From Desmodesmus armatus (lineage: Eukaryota > Chlorophyta > Chlorophyceae > Sphaeropleales > Scenedesmaceae): a DNA stretch of 64,000 nucleotides. The notes beneath the pieces are model-generated. The model was given only the letters and a program-made list of their open reading frames with translations, was not told the origin of the DNA and made no database searches. Positions 41,313-54,063 of this stretch are shown here, piece after piece (the first letter of the stretch is position 1; each line of letters starts with the position of its first letter). The stretch is taken from NCBI GenBank assembly GCA_007449985.2, contig VIIQ02000028.1, forward strand, positions 404,001-468,000. Reading direction: 5' to 3'. The translations under genes were made by a program, and so were the position numbers.

Positions 41313-42993
41313 GAGTGAACAAAGCTGCTGCGCCCTTGCATCCCTATCCTGTGCCTGCGTCGCTGATGGGCAAAATCCAGCTAAAGTCCTTATGTCTTCG
41401 GCACGCGCATCCACAGCTGACGGACTGTTAGTCACCCATTACTCAACCCCGCACTTGTCTCGCAGCCTCTACCCAAGGGCCCCATGAAACGTTTTTCCAT
41501 TCTTATCTTTCGATCACCTTTTCCCTGCCCTGTTGTGTACGGTGCACTGTGCACGTGCAAGGAAATGGTCCATGAAATTAACGACGCTATTCAACCAGGC
41601 TATTGCGGCACACAGGCGTGCCGCAGCCGTCACCGACAAATACGTACGTACATCGTGGCATTATACCATTGGACGTTCTCGTAACCAGGAGCTGCAGCAG
41701 AGTTGGCGTTTGCTACCGCAGCATCCATACCCAGCAGACTAAGGACATTATAAATCCTTTCCACCAATACATTCCTGAACGACTAGCCAAGGCCTGCTGC
41801 GGCACATCTTGGACATTACTTCAGACCAATTTTGGCAGTCATGTGTGTGGGTGTGAGACCCGTGCGCTGTATTGGCATCTATTCCTAAAGGAATCGATGC
41901 AATAGAAGTCTTCCGCGCTCCCTCCTGCCAACCGCAGCCACTCATCTACTCAACCACTGCCCCTGTCCCCTATGTCTGCCCTCCTTGAGCCAACACCCTT
42001 GACATGCCTATGCCTGTACCCCCCCCCCCCTTTTCTCCCCCTCCCCCCTTTTCCCCACTGCAGATGGATGTTGTGTATGAGGGCCCCCGTGAGTTGAGTG
42101 AGTCCCAGGTGTCAACCCTGCTGGGCTACCAGAACCCACTCAACAAACTGGTCAACTGGAACATCACACGAACAAAGGTAAGCAGAAGGGTGGGCAGCAG
42201 ACATGCAAGCCTCTGTAAGGGCGAGAGCAGCAGGGAGACATGGAAGGAGTTTACGCAGGCTCTTCTCCCTGTTCACAACTTGCGACACACCATATAAACT
42301 GACTTGTGTTTCGTGGGCGTGTGCATGATCCACAGAAGTGTGTGTATGTGTGTGCTCATGTGTGTGTGGATATGTGTACTGCTTCTGCTGCTGCTGTTGC
42401 TGCAGTGGTTGAAGACAGCTCGTGCTGAGGAGGCTGCTGTCATTGCAGAGGCTCCCCTCAAGGTTCAGCTGCTGGTGCAGCCAGACAGCAGCGTCACACT
42501 GCAGCTGCAGGTCTGGGAGCCACTGCCACAAGCACCAGCACCACCAGCAGCAGCACCCACAGCAGCAGCAGAAGATGTTCCAGCAGCAGCAGCAGCAACA
42601 GCAGCGGAAGGGGAAGGCCAGCAGCAGGTTCAGGGTGGTGAGAGCAGCACTGCTGCTGGTGCAGCAGAGGCTGCCAACCCTGCAGAGGCTGCCGGCGCAC
42701 CAGCAGAAGCAGCAGAGGGTGGAGAGGCTGCACCACAAGAGCAGGCAGATGCAGATGCAGCAGCAGCAGCAGCAGCGGCGGCGGCGGCAGCCGCCGCACA
42801 GGAGCAGCTGGCCCGTCAGCCGTTGGCGTTCAAGCCTCGGCTGTTGGAGGAGCTGGTCCGGTTCAAACGAATCAACTGGACCAACGGCAGCAGTGGCGGC
42901 AGCAATGGCAGCAGTGGCGGCAGCAGTGGAAAGGATATCAGCAAGGATGATGACCAGATGGATGTGGATGCTGAAGGCAGCGCAGCCGGCCAC

Positions 42994-43025
<32 letters not shown>

Positions 43026-46000
43026 CGGGAAAGGAGCAGGGCCCGCCAGGGAGAGTTACCTTCAGGAGTGTGATGATGAGTGGCAGCCCCCTGGCAGCAT
43101 CAGCTACCTCATTGTGCCTCTGAAGGATGCGGCGGCTGGCAGCAATGGCAGCAGCGGCAAAGGCAGCAGTGGCAACAGTGGCAGCAGTGTGCAGGAGGAC
43201 CCCCAGCTTATACCTGCTGAGGCGTACCCAAGCCTCAACATCGCTGCAGCAGGTAGGGCAAGATACATGATTGTCTCTTGCGCAACAAACGTCTTCAGTG
43301 TTACCCTTACTGCGGTTGTTACTGTAGCTGGTACTGTTGCATGGCGCATGTCAACCTGCACACCCATACGCAGTCAACCAAGCCCATGCAACGCAACAAA
43401 TGTACAGTGCTTGCAATCATCCCCCCTCACCGCCTGTGCCGCTTCAAGTCCGGCCCTGACACAGTAATTTCAGCCAAAGCAACTGTACCTGCATACCTTA
43501 TCTGTACTGCAGGCCTGTCCCCCTCTTGCCGCCCCACCATTGATTGGGCCAAGGTCCGCCACATGGGTGGGGGTGTGGTGTCACTGCCCGCCCTGCTGGC
43601 CCAGGCCCTTGGCCTGCAGCAGCAGCCCACTCAGCTCCCTCAGCGCATGGTCCTGCCACCACCAACACCCCCACCAGCTGTTGTTGAGGGTGTGTATGCA
43701 GCTGCAGCAGCAGCTGGTGGGCCGCCACCACTTCAGGTAATCAAAAGCAGGATCTAACGTTTGTGGTGATGTGGCACTTGAGCAATTCCCCCAAGTACAT
43801 GCTGCTGCCTTTCTACTCAGTCACCGATGATCAATACCTGCATGCAAGTGTTTTTGGCCCCTTGCACTTGGTCATGCCAGTCATTTGCCAATCGTGTACC
43901 GTTTGTGCACAACAACACATGCTGTCTCCTTTCAGGCTGCTGCAACCATGACCCCCCTCCCGCCCGAGCTCAGCCCCGAGGCTGTCAACAAGCTTGAAGC
44001 CACCCTCCGCGGCCGCATCCCATGCTGTCTGCTTTCACCAACTGTTATGCATTGGCACTGCTTTTTTTCTGTTCAGGGTGCTGCGACCATGACCCCCCTC
44101 CCGCCCGAACTCCGCCCTGATGCCGTCAGCAAGCTGGAAGCCGCCCTGCGCGGCCGCATCCTTGTCGCCGGCCACAGCAGCCAAGTCTACTCAGCCCTTG
44201 GCGTGGCAGCCGGCCTCACCCCAGCTCTAGCCTCAGCTCAGCTGTTGCAGGTACGCCCAGGAATTGCTGCCGCGGTGCACTGGGTAGGGCTAGGCACACC
44301 ACAGGGAGATAAGTGGCTACTGGAATTGACAACTCGATTGGTGGTGATTTTGAATCCCTCACATCTGACATGAGAGACTGGGGTACCTTAGAAGGCCCTC
44401 TGGGCACCCCCATGACCCCCTGGCTCGTTGGCTAATGCCAAGGTTGGGACTCTTGTCCCCAATTACTGTACTGTACTGCACTGCAGGGCTGGTGCAGCGC
44501 TACGGCATGGCGGGATCCGCCGCCGCAGCAGCTGGCTTACAAGGCGACCTCGCAACGTTCGCGCCCCTGCTAGCTAGGGATAACCCAGAGATGGCTGCGG
44601 CAGTTATGCTGAGCGCGAATCTATCTGAGAAAGATCCGGAGCAGAGGCCGATGCTGGGGTGGAAGATAGGGAAGGATGAGGAGGGGAAGCCGATATGGCA
44701 GGCGACAGATAGGCATGATGAGTACTATCGGTTGAGGTTTGGGGTCACGGGGTTGAGGCCGGATGTGCCTATGTTGGCGGTGAAGAGTAGCAGGGGGCTC
44801 ACGGACTGCTGCCTGCTGCCGCCGAGGATTGAGGTCAGTGCTATCCTGGGCCCGCAGCCAGAGCTTGAGGGGGTGCTGCTGCTGCTGCTGCTGATGGTAG
44901 TGCTGGAAAGGCAGCAGCAACAGGGTGCAAGACAGCCGGTGGCAGCAGTGGCGGCAGCGGCAATGGCGGTGCTGTTGGAGTGAAGAGAGCTGCTGCTGGT
45001 GGGCCGGCAGATGGCATTACACCTGACAAGCGGCGTCTGGTGGTGTCACAGCAGCAGCAGCAGCAGGGGGTCGGCTCAGGCCCTGGTAACACAGCAGCCG
45101 GCAAGCAAGCTGCCGCTGCTGCTGCAGCTGCGGCCAGGCCTGCTGTTCCTGCAGCTGACGGCAGTCACTCCTTGGAGAAGGTTGACAGGCTGGCCGAGTG
45201 GGAGCAGCAGCAGCAGCAGCAGGATGCGTTTGGCGGTCTGACCCAGACTCAGCTTGATGAGGCGGGCAAGAGGCTGGCAGCCATGAGCAGCAGTGCACGA
45301 CGCAAGGTGAGCGACCCTGTTCTTATCTAGTTGTTCTGGTTTGATGTTGCCCGACAGGCATCCCTGCTTACCTGCAACAGTGCCGCCAACCCCGGACACA
45401 CACAGCTTGTGCGCAAATGAACGGATGTGTACTGCTACCAGCCTGCTAGCCATGAGCTTGCCAGGAAAGCACAGCGAGATGCTCCGCAGTGTCAGCACAC
45501 TGGTTGAGGCTGAATGTGTGCTCTGCCCTGATGCTGTGTTGTCTTCCCTAATGACCACCTTCCCCGCCGCCAGGCGTGGGCTGCTCACCGTGTGATGTTC
45601 CTGCCCCTTGAGCTTGGCTGGGTGCTTCCTGTGACTGCCCCTGAGTGGAGCCAGCTGCAGCTGGTGCCAAACATCGTCTACAGGATTGACTCAATGCTGC
45701 AGGTGAGGGGGGGGGGGCTGACACGGCATCGTGTGTGATGTGTGTGGTGGCAGGGGGGGGGACTGAGGCTCTCTGGCCCAGCTGTGGTCGCCTGCAGCTG
45801 TGTGCAGGCGACCACAGCTGCGTGTGGCATTGTGTGCACATGCTGAAACTTTGGTGCTGTTTTGTCCATCTACAGGTCTGATCCCAGTCTGCATGTCATA
45901 ACCGCTGTGCAACGCATGTGCGGAGGCAGCTGCTGCTGTCCCTGCTGGTTGGAATGGATGCCTGCACTGCTTACACATCTGTACCGCTGCTGTCACTGCC

Positions 46001-49000
46001 CCTGCTGCCTTTGCTGCCTTGTGCTGCCTTCCCTGCTTTAGGCCAGCAGCATGCACCGTCAGCTGTCAGAGCTGATGAGGGGAGGAGGGCCCAAGGCGGC
46101 AACACAGGTTCGGCTAGCGTTCATGTGTGTTTGTCTACACAAAAATCAGTGTGTTTTGGTGGATTTGTGGGTTGTTTGCTTTGCTTTGTGCGTGTGTGTG
46201 TGTGTGGGGGGGGGGTGACACTGTGTGGTTAGATACATGTAGTGTTGATGTAGCGGCGAGGATGTAGTCCAGCGGTATAGCCACCTACATCAGGGTGAGG
46301 GCGCAGCATGCTGTGCAAGTGGTGGTGTGTCCTGTATACACAGCCGCTGTCTGCAGGCACATCACCTCTTGCACCATATGCTGTGTTTTGTTGATCTAGG
46401 CGGTATCCCCACTACCCAGATCTTGAACTGGGCGGTAGTATCCATGCTTGCTGAGTTGGGTGACTGACAGGGTTGTGTGGGCAGGGCTACAGGCTGGTTT
46501 ATGACACCCTGCAGTTTTCCACACGGCTGCAGACAAGATGGGGCTGATCGATCTTCGAGGGGGGAGGTGTGTGGAAGGGGGTGGAGCCAGATGTGCGGGG
46601 AAAGGGGGGGGGTCACCATACGGTTCAGTGGAGTCACCGTCCGATGCTGTTTGTGGGAGGGGAAAGTGCTTGAACAGGAGGAGATGGACGGGGCGGGGGG
46701 GGGGGGGGGGGGTTGTCGCCATGCAACAAGTCATCTTCACGTGTCTCAAGGGGGACCCTTGGTTTTTTTTGTTTGGTCCCTGGGCTTTCCCGTATTTATC
46801 CAAAGGTGTGGGGCAGCAGCCTGCATGTTCGGCTGAAAACTTGCCTCCAATTCATGCGCAGGCCTACGTCCTGTAGCTGCCGTGCCACGGTGATGGCTAC
46901 ACCTTGCTCAGCAGGCATGCTGCCACAGACTGATGTGGGGAGGGTGGGGCTGTTCTAGTTCTTGCATACACGGCGTGTTTGGACTTCTTCTTTCCTGTAT
47001 TGTCGCACAGATGGGCAGCATGTTGTGTGTAGTGTGGGTGTCGATGCACGTGGAGTCCTGCAGCAACACCTACCCCTCGCACAGCAAGCTGCCCTCGACT
47101 GCTGCAGACATGGGAGCAAAGTGAAATATAGTGTTTGGGGATATATCTAGAGGGGAGATATGGCTCTGTCGTGAGTGATTTGGCAGTGGATTGTACCTGA
47201 AGGGTCCAGTCATGATGCATGTGTGGCCCATGTTGCGCCGAAGGGGTTTGGCAATTTGCACCTAGTTGCACTAGGGCAGCATGCGCTGTGCAGGATGAAA
47301 CCACCTGGTTGCTGTTGAGTAGTTGTTGCTTCAGAGGGTGCACCCAAGGCGATTCAAACAAAGTGTATGACATGTTTTCAAGGTGTGGGGCAGCATCTTG
47401 TGTAAATGGTGGGTCAACAACTCCAAGGGCATGCCCTGCAGTTGCCACCACCCTTACACAGCATGCTGCCCCACCCTGCTGCAGGAAGAGGGTGGGCGAC
47501 AGACTGTCGGGGATGGGGAGTTTCGGGATGTCTTGGGGGGGGGGGGGGGAGGGATTCTGAGGGGTAGGTGTGGGCTGGGCAGGGAAGGTAGGGGGGGGGG
47601 GCATGGACCCACATAGTTGGAAGTGCGGGGGAAAGGAACGGCAAGTCGCGAGGAACAAGGAGGGGGAGGAGTATGAAGGTACTCAAGCAGGGGCATTCAT
47701 CAGCCAGACTTGCTGCCTTCACTGCTTCAGCACAGCAACCCTGTTGGTACCCTCTCTCACCGTGGATGAGCTGCACAACAGGGTGCATGTCTTGAAGCAG
47801 TAGGTGCAGGGTAATTTTTTTGGGGGGGGGAGGTTGTTACAAGTGGATACTTTCACCGCTGAGCGGTAATGTCAGCAGGTGTTAAACACATGAGATACAA
47901 CCATCAAGTGCATGTCATGACGACAGGTGTGTCTAGCTGGCAGAAATGGACGTCCATTCGACTACGTCCCCTTGTGGGGTGGCAGGGGGATTGGAAGAAG
48001 CATCAGGGAGGGGGGGGGGAGGAGAGGGGACTAATGTAAAGGATCAGGGGAGTCGAGGCAAGGGGGCAGGAAGGCAAACATGAGCTTGACCACTTGCTAG
48101 TACTGGTGCAGCACAGCAACCCTGTCCTCAGTTCCCTCAAGCTGGAGGTGTGTTGCAGGACAGGGTGATGGGCCTGAAGCAGTGAATGCAGAGTGGTGTC
48201 AGCATGTGTGTGTCTAGCGGACAGTCATGAGAACCGACCCCATCTCCAGTAGGTCGGGGCGTGAGGATCGGGGGGAGGATTTGAAACTTGGGGGGAGAGG
48301 AGAGGGGGATTTCTAATTTGTTAAGGGATTAGGGTAGTTGAGGCAAGCGGCAGGAGAGCGCGATCATGAGCCAAACCCCCTTCTTGTACTGGTTCAGCAC
48401 AGCAACCCTGCCCTCAGTCTCTTCATCCTCACTGGATGAGCTGCAGGACAGGGTGATTGACCCTGAAGCAGTGTGTGCAGGGTGGTGTCAGCATGTGCGT
48501 CCAACGGACAGGGAAACAGAGGGGGGTGGCAGGGGAATCAGGCGCAAATCCAGGGAGGGCTTGGCAAGGAGAGGGGGGGAGGTTTGGTGAGGGGGTCCAC
48601 TCCCTGTCTCCGGAGGCAAGGGTGCAAGAGAGCGATCATCAGCGTAACCCCTGCTAGTACCGCTTCAGCACAGCTCTGTTCTGGAGCTTGCCCGCAGATG
48701 CTGGTGAGTTGCAGAACAGGGTGATTGCCCTGGAGCAGTGTGTGCAGGATGGTGCGTCTAGCTGCTGGGGAATGCAATAGGGGGTGGCAGGGGGAGTGGA
48801 CGGAGTATTGGGGAGGGACGGACGAGGAGATGGAGAGATGATGCAAGGGTGCAGTTGGTGATGGTTGCTTTGCTGATGATGCTGAGCTTTAGTGATCAGG
48901 TACTCCCAGCGGTACCTGTTCCAAGAGGGGCAGAGGATCTGGCAGCTCGATCGCCAGACAACAGGGAACCCCAATACTTCTACTTCAGCACAGCAACCCC

Positions 49001-52000
49001 GAGGTTTGGGTGGGGGGCGCAGTAGGGTGGGGTTTTCTTGGAGTGGGGACGGATGGGATCAGTATGGTGATGCCATACAGATCCCTTGCTAGTGCTGCTT
49101 GAGGACAGCATTCACGACACGGCTGCTGTGCTGAAGCAGCCCTATCAAGGGGACTGAGTGCACTTGACAGGCATCCCGAACTGGTAAGCTACAGAACAGG
49201 GTAGTTGGTTTCAGTGCGTGCTTGAAGGCGCGCGTTGCAGAGAGGGAGCTGGGCGGATGGGAGGGGTTGCGGGGTGTCATGAATGGGAGGGTGAGGAGCA
49301 GGGGCCCGGAGTCATGAGTAGTACGGGGCAGCCAGTGTCATCAGCTGTACAACTTGCTAGTACTGCTTCAGCACAGCACACTGTTTGTCGTCGGTCACAT
49401 CCAGTTGATTGGGCAGCAAAACAGGGTAGGTGCGCTGAAGCAGTGGGTGCAAATTTGTGCTCTTGATCGTGGCTTACTGGTGTGTCTTTGGGGTTGGGGG
49501 AAAGGTGGCTCACTGACCACATGTTCAAATGCAGGGGGCTTGGCTGCCAAGAAGGGAATAGGCCAGGCATCATCAGATGGTCACCCTGCTTGTATTGCTT
49601 CAGCACAGCTTGCAGCATTCCTTCATCACTGGTAGTGAGCTGCAGGACAGGGTAGACCTGCTGAAGCAGTAGGCAGCCACATGAAGGCACAAATGCACTC
49701 CGTCTGACTGATTGAAGGGGACGGGCAGGGCTGGGGGACAGAGCGTAGGATGACTTCGAAGTCAGTTTCATTCGCAGTGGGGTGAGACAGAGGAGGGGGA
49801 ACGGGCATGGCAATTGCCAGCCAACTTTCCTGCTGGTACTGCTTTGGCACAACACCACTGTTGTGTTGTGGCATTCTGCTAGTGCTGGATGATCGACATG
49901 ACCGGGTGGTTGCCCTGAAGCAGCTGGTGGGTAGTAACAAAAGTTCCAAGCTTGCACCGTCTTGGAAGAGTTGAGTTGACTGAGGGAGAGGGTAGGGAGG
50001 GAACACCCCCCCCCCCCCGAGGTGGTACAACTGTGACGGCCCAAGGGGCACGGGGGACTTCATAGAGACGGGCAGGCCTGCCCTGAGGGGGAGAGACAGC
50101 GCTGACGGGGTCATCAGTTGTACAACCTGCTGGTGCTGCTGTAGCCCAGCAACCCTGTGCTGTCAGGATCACCTGAGGACATCAGGTGAGCTGCAGCACA
50201 GGGGCGATGTGCTGAAGCAGCAGGTGCAGGTGGTGTAAAGTGATGAGTGCAGCGGTTGGATGGAGGAGAGGAAGAGGATGGAAAGTTGAGGGAAGATAAC
50301 TGGGAGAGACAAAGGGGCAGGATCGTCTGGAGGGCGTCATCAGCTGCACAATCTGCTGGTACTGCTTCAGCCCAGCGATCCTGTGCTGCAGGTCAATCAC
50401 AGTGCACTGCAGGTGCAATCACAGTGCATCATCCACGTGGATGATTTGAGCTGCAGGACAGGGGCATTGTCCTGAAGCAGTAGGTGCAGGGTGGTGTGAA
50501 TGCGTGCTGCGGGTGTTGAAGGCAGGATGGAAGGAGTATGGGGAAGGAGCTTGAGAGAGATAGAGGGCAGGAGGGGGAATGACTGGGGGCAGGGGCAGGG
50601 AAGGGGGCTTGCGGGTGTCATCAGCGGTTCAACCTGCTAGCACTGCTTCAGCCCATCAACCCTGTCTGTGCCCTCAACTGTCTCCCGAGGCTGGTTGAGG
50701 CGCAGAACAAGGGAGATGGCCGGAAGCAGTGGCTGCAGGGTGGTGAGAACGCATGCTGCGGTTATGGGTAGTGAGGAAAAAGTACTGAAGGAGAACTTGG
50801 AGAGACAGGAGGCAGAAGGGGGAGGGTTACTTGAGGGGCCGGGCAGGGGCGGGAGCAGGAGGGTGTCACCAGCCGTACAACGAGCTGGGACTGCTTCAGC
50901 CCAGCAACCCTGTGTTGCATCGTCACTTCTCTGCTTGGGCGGTGAGTTGCATCACAAGGTAGACGTGCTGAGGCAGTGGCTGCAGGGTGGCACAGGCCAA
51001 TGGGCGTTGTTAGGGTCAGGATCGGGAAAGCAATTGCTGCTGGATCGGTAGGGAGGGGGGGGGCCAGGGAGTATCAGCTGCAGCTGTCGCGCCCCTGCTG
51101 ATATTAGATCGAAACCTTAAGGTTGAGAGCTTTATACGTTGCAAAGTTCACACCCCCACACGCGTCAGCCAAAACGAGTCTACATTCCGTTCCAAAAGTG
51201 CCGCACCACACCGGGCTGGGCGATAACGAATGAATCGATGATGCTGATTGCAATGGTGTGCGATAGAAAGGTACGAACTACTTGTGCTGCGAGAGCATAT
51301 GTGCAGGCAGTCCATGCTGAGGGCAATGCAAAACCGGCGAGCGTCAAAACATGCAGGCATATTTGTCGTTGATGACTGCAGCACGTCTGCTCCGCCAGAG
51401 GGCCTGTGTGAAGACCCTTCAACCCATATACATGCACCGTTTCCTTGCACGATGGCCAACGCGAGAACAGCAAGCGACAACCCTTCAAAGCTCAAGCATG
51501 TACCCGTAAGAAGATGTTTTGGGCTAGCGCTTGCACTACGGCAGGAGTCACGAAGTTGCCCGTAGGTCAGACTCGTTCACCCGTCTGCTGTTGCTGTCAT
51601 AGAGGTCCACGGAGGCACCTGTCAAACGTTCACTTGCGTACATGGTCATGTCTTGGTCATTGTGGAGGGCATTTGGTTTGGGAAATGGGAACCGGTTACC
51701 GAGCTCCGCAGACGACAGTTGTCCAAGTACCTTGGACTGACGTGCGTATGACTGACTTCAGCAGCAGACGACAAAACGCTATTCTCGCGGTGTTGTGCGA
51801 TTGCGAGTGCTCACATTTGTCATTCCGTGTTGATTTTAGCCTGGTGAGGGGAGGCAGTACCACCGGCTGGGGTACCCCAGCAGCAGAATGCCAGCAACAG
51901 TAGGTGTGTAGCAGCTGGACAGTAGCAACACTGCAGTCATGCCTCCAACAGTCTTACAAACCACGTGGAAGGGTTCGATCAGTACTGACGCCACCTGGGC

Positions 52001-53821
52001 GTTAGCCGTTCTATAGCTTTAGCACAGCAATCTGTCCTACAGCCACCACATGAGACTTTTGGTGAGCTGCAGAACTGGGTAGCATTTCGAGGCGGTAGCG
52101 GCGGGGTGGTGCTAGCAAGTGGCACCGGTGATGTGGGAGGGAGTGTGTTCTGCTTCAGGCGCAAGGTGTGGTAGTCCAGCATGCTGAACATACACCCCTT
52201 CGAGCCATAACTTGCGCCAGTCGTTCTCTCAATTGGCGTAGTGATTACTTTCTTACTGTTTTGCTTGGACTCCAAGAAGAGAGTGCTGTTGTGCAAAGGC
52301 AAGGTATCTTCAGCTGGACAACCTGCCGGTACTGCTGCAGCACGGCAGCCCTGTCTTGCTCTGCTTCACCTGATGGGGGAGCAGTGCAGGACAGGGTAGA
52401 CCTGCTGAGGCAGTAGGTACAGGGTGGCACACGCAAGTCAAACTTAGCTGGCTGGATGTGGGGGTCCGGGGAGGGAGGGTGTGGATGTATAAGAGGGGGA
52501 GCCTCCTCGCGGGAGCAGGCGTTATCATCATCAGCCAGAATCCCTGCGGGGATCACTTCAGCACAGCAACCCTATGATCCAAGTCTTCATTCGGCCACTG
52601 CTGAGCATTATGAACAATATGGTGGTTGAGTGCTACAGTTGCGCATCTGCACAGCGGCCTCTTTGTGGAAGCAAATTTTTTGCTGACTGAGCTGCAGTGC
52701 AGGTAGATCTTCAAAAAGCATCTGGTGCAGGGTGGCACGAGCAAATAGGCCCAGTCAATGGGACAGAGTCTGGGGGACAGGAAGGGCAGAGCATCGGTTG
52801 AGCTAGGCAAGGAGAGGGAGATCTTGGAGGGGCAAAGCCAGGGGACAGCAGTAGGGCCATTATCATAGTCAGACCCGATGCCGCACTACTTCAGCTCAGC
52901 AACCCTGTTGTCAGATCGTCCACATCCTGGTGGATGAGCTGCCCAACAGGGTAGATGTGCTGAAGCAGTGTGTGTGCAGAATGGTGTGAGTGACTGTGTC
53001 GCGCTGAACGGAGAGGGGTGGGGCAGGAGGGACAGGGCAAGGTAAAATGGGGATGAGTAGGGCAGGACAGGAGGGGGTTCCAGAGACACGCAGCAAGGGA
53101 GGGGGCGGGGGGGGGGGGGGATCATCAGCTGGGACCCCTGCTGGTACTGGTTCAGCACAGAACCTTGTCATGTGTTGTTTCACCCCATGTTGGCTGCGCT
53201 GCAAGACAGACCGGATGGATGTCCTGACGCAGCAACTGCAGGGTGGCGTGAGTTAGTGCGGCCAAACCATGGGAGAGGGGGGCCAGAGAGGGAGGGGGGT
53301 CGAGGAAGAAGTGAGAGACAGGGGTAGGGGGGCCAGGGAGGGGGGGGGGTACAGAGGGACAGGGCAGGAGTGTGTTGTAAGCTGAACAATGTGCTGCTTC
53401 AACCTCTCCCCCACCCCACCCCCACCCCCCCCCCCACCCCCCGCAAAATGTGTTCAACGACCCTCTACCCCTTGAGCCTGACGACGAGGCCACAGCTTTG
53501 CCGGACCTTCTCAATCACCCTTTTTTCCCCCTTTAACTCATGCTCACTTTGTCTGCCCCCCACCCTCACGTTTACCCCCCCCTCCTTCAGGTGTTCAACT
53601 ACCCCCTGCCCCCTGAGCCTGATGATGAGGCCACAGCCAATGAGATGGGCTGGCTGGCCCCCGCCCCCGTGGACTCCCTCCTGTCAGACTACGCAATCAG
53701 TGTGGACCTGCCACCCCTCCTGGAACAAGACACAACAGACATGGACACAACACCTGGTGACACCCACACACCTGATGCAGCAGCAGCAGCAGCAACTGCT
53801 GCCAATGGCACAGCCGGCGCA

Positions 53822-53852
<31 letters not shown>

Positions 53853-54032
53853 GAGGGGTGGGCAACGGTGTGGGTGGTAGGTCAGGCAGCAGCAGCCTGC
53901 CCAATGGCCTTGCTGCCCGCATGCAGCTGGACAGCACACCAGGGCAGGTCAGGCGGGACATCAACACAGACAAGGCAGCAGCAGCAGCAGCAGCAGCAGC
54001 AGCTAATGGTGTGGCTGCCAATGGTGCTACAC

Positions 54033-54063
<31 letters not shown>

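Larger units (their letters stand above)
35585..42063 (+). repeat. Giant intron 18 with GGAGCTGGCAGGGTGCTGGGG repeats
   Basis: Units with ggagctggcagggtgctg plus gggtgtggtgtg occur near 37400, 38875, 39615, 40265 and 40730; the complement (cagcaccct / ggcaccctgggg) occurs near 36293 and 38042. Two units have strong hairpin arms: 40207-40218 with 40245-40256 (12 bp) and 40653-40666 with 40705-40718 (14 bp, perfect). Also holds a 15-bp palindrome pair at 37025-37055 and AT-richer sequence at 41.0-41.95 kb with an open frame that I could not identify. Confidence 0.75.
46108..53590 (+). repeat. Giant intron 26: minisatellite-like array of hairpin units
   Basis: From about 47.7 to 53.25 kb a 220-380 bp unit recurs about 17 times: tgctagtactgcttcagcac then agcaaccctg, a 30-60 nt gap, gagctgcaggacagggt, and cctgaagcagtaggtgcagg. 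Left halves lie near 47727, 48107, 48394, 48664, 49364, 49600, 50136, 50361, 50642, 50890, 52017, 52327, 52555, 52890 and 53150. The two halves are inverted repeats of each other, for example 52330-52355 with 52390-52415 (20 of 26 paired). Purine-rich spacers (gggagg, ggcagg) separate units. No fitting exon seen. Confidence 0.85.

Noticed and set aside
42112..43026. 304-codon open frame on the minus strand, rich in Leu and Cys
   Set aside because: It is the antisense shadow of exon 20; its residues come from reverse-complemented GCA/CAG repeats.
46897..47658. 253-codon minus-strand open frame in intron 26
   Set aside because: Low-complexity Pro/His sequence from G-rich repeats, no recognisable family.
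49277..50044. 255-codon minus-strand open frame in the intron 26 array
   Set aside because: Reads through tandem hairpin units; its repeats follow the DNA unit, with no conserved protein motif.
47727..53250. Regularly spaced repeats considered as a CRISPR-like array
   Set aside because: Units are 220-380 bp, diverged and lie inside a eukaryotic intron; spacers are purine-rich repeats, not unique sequence.
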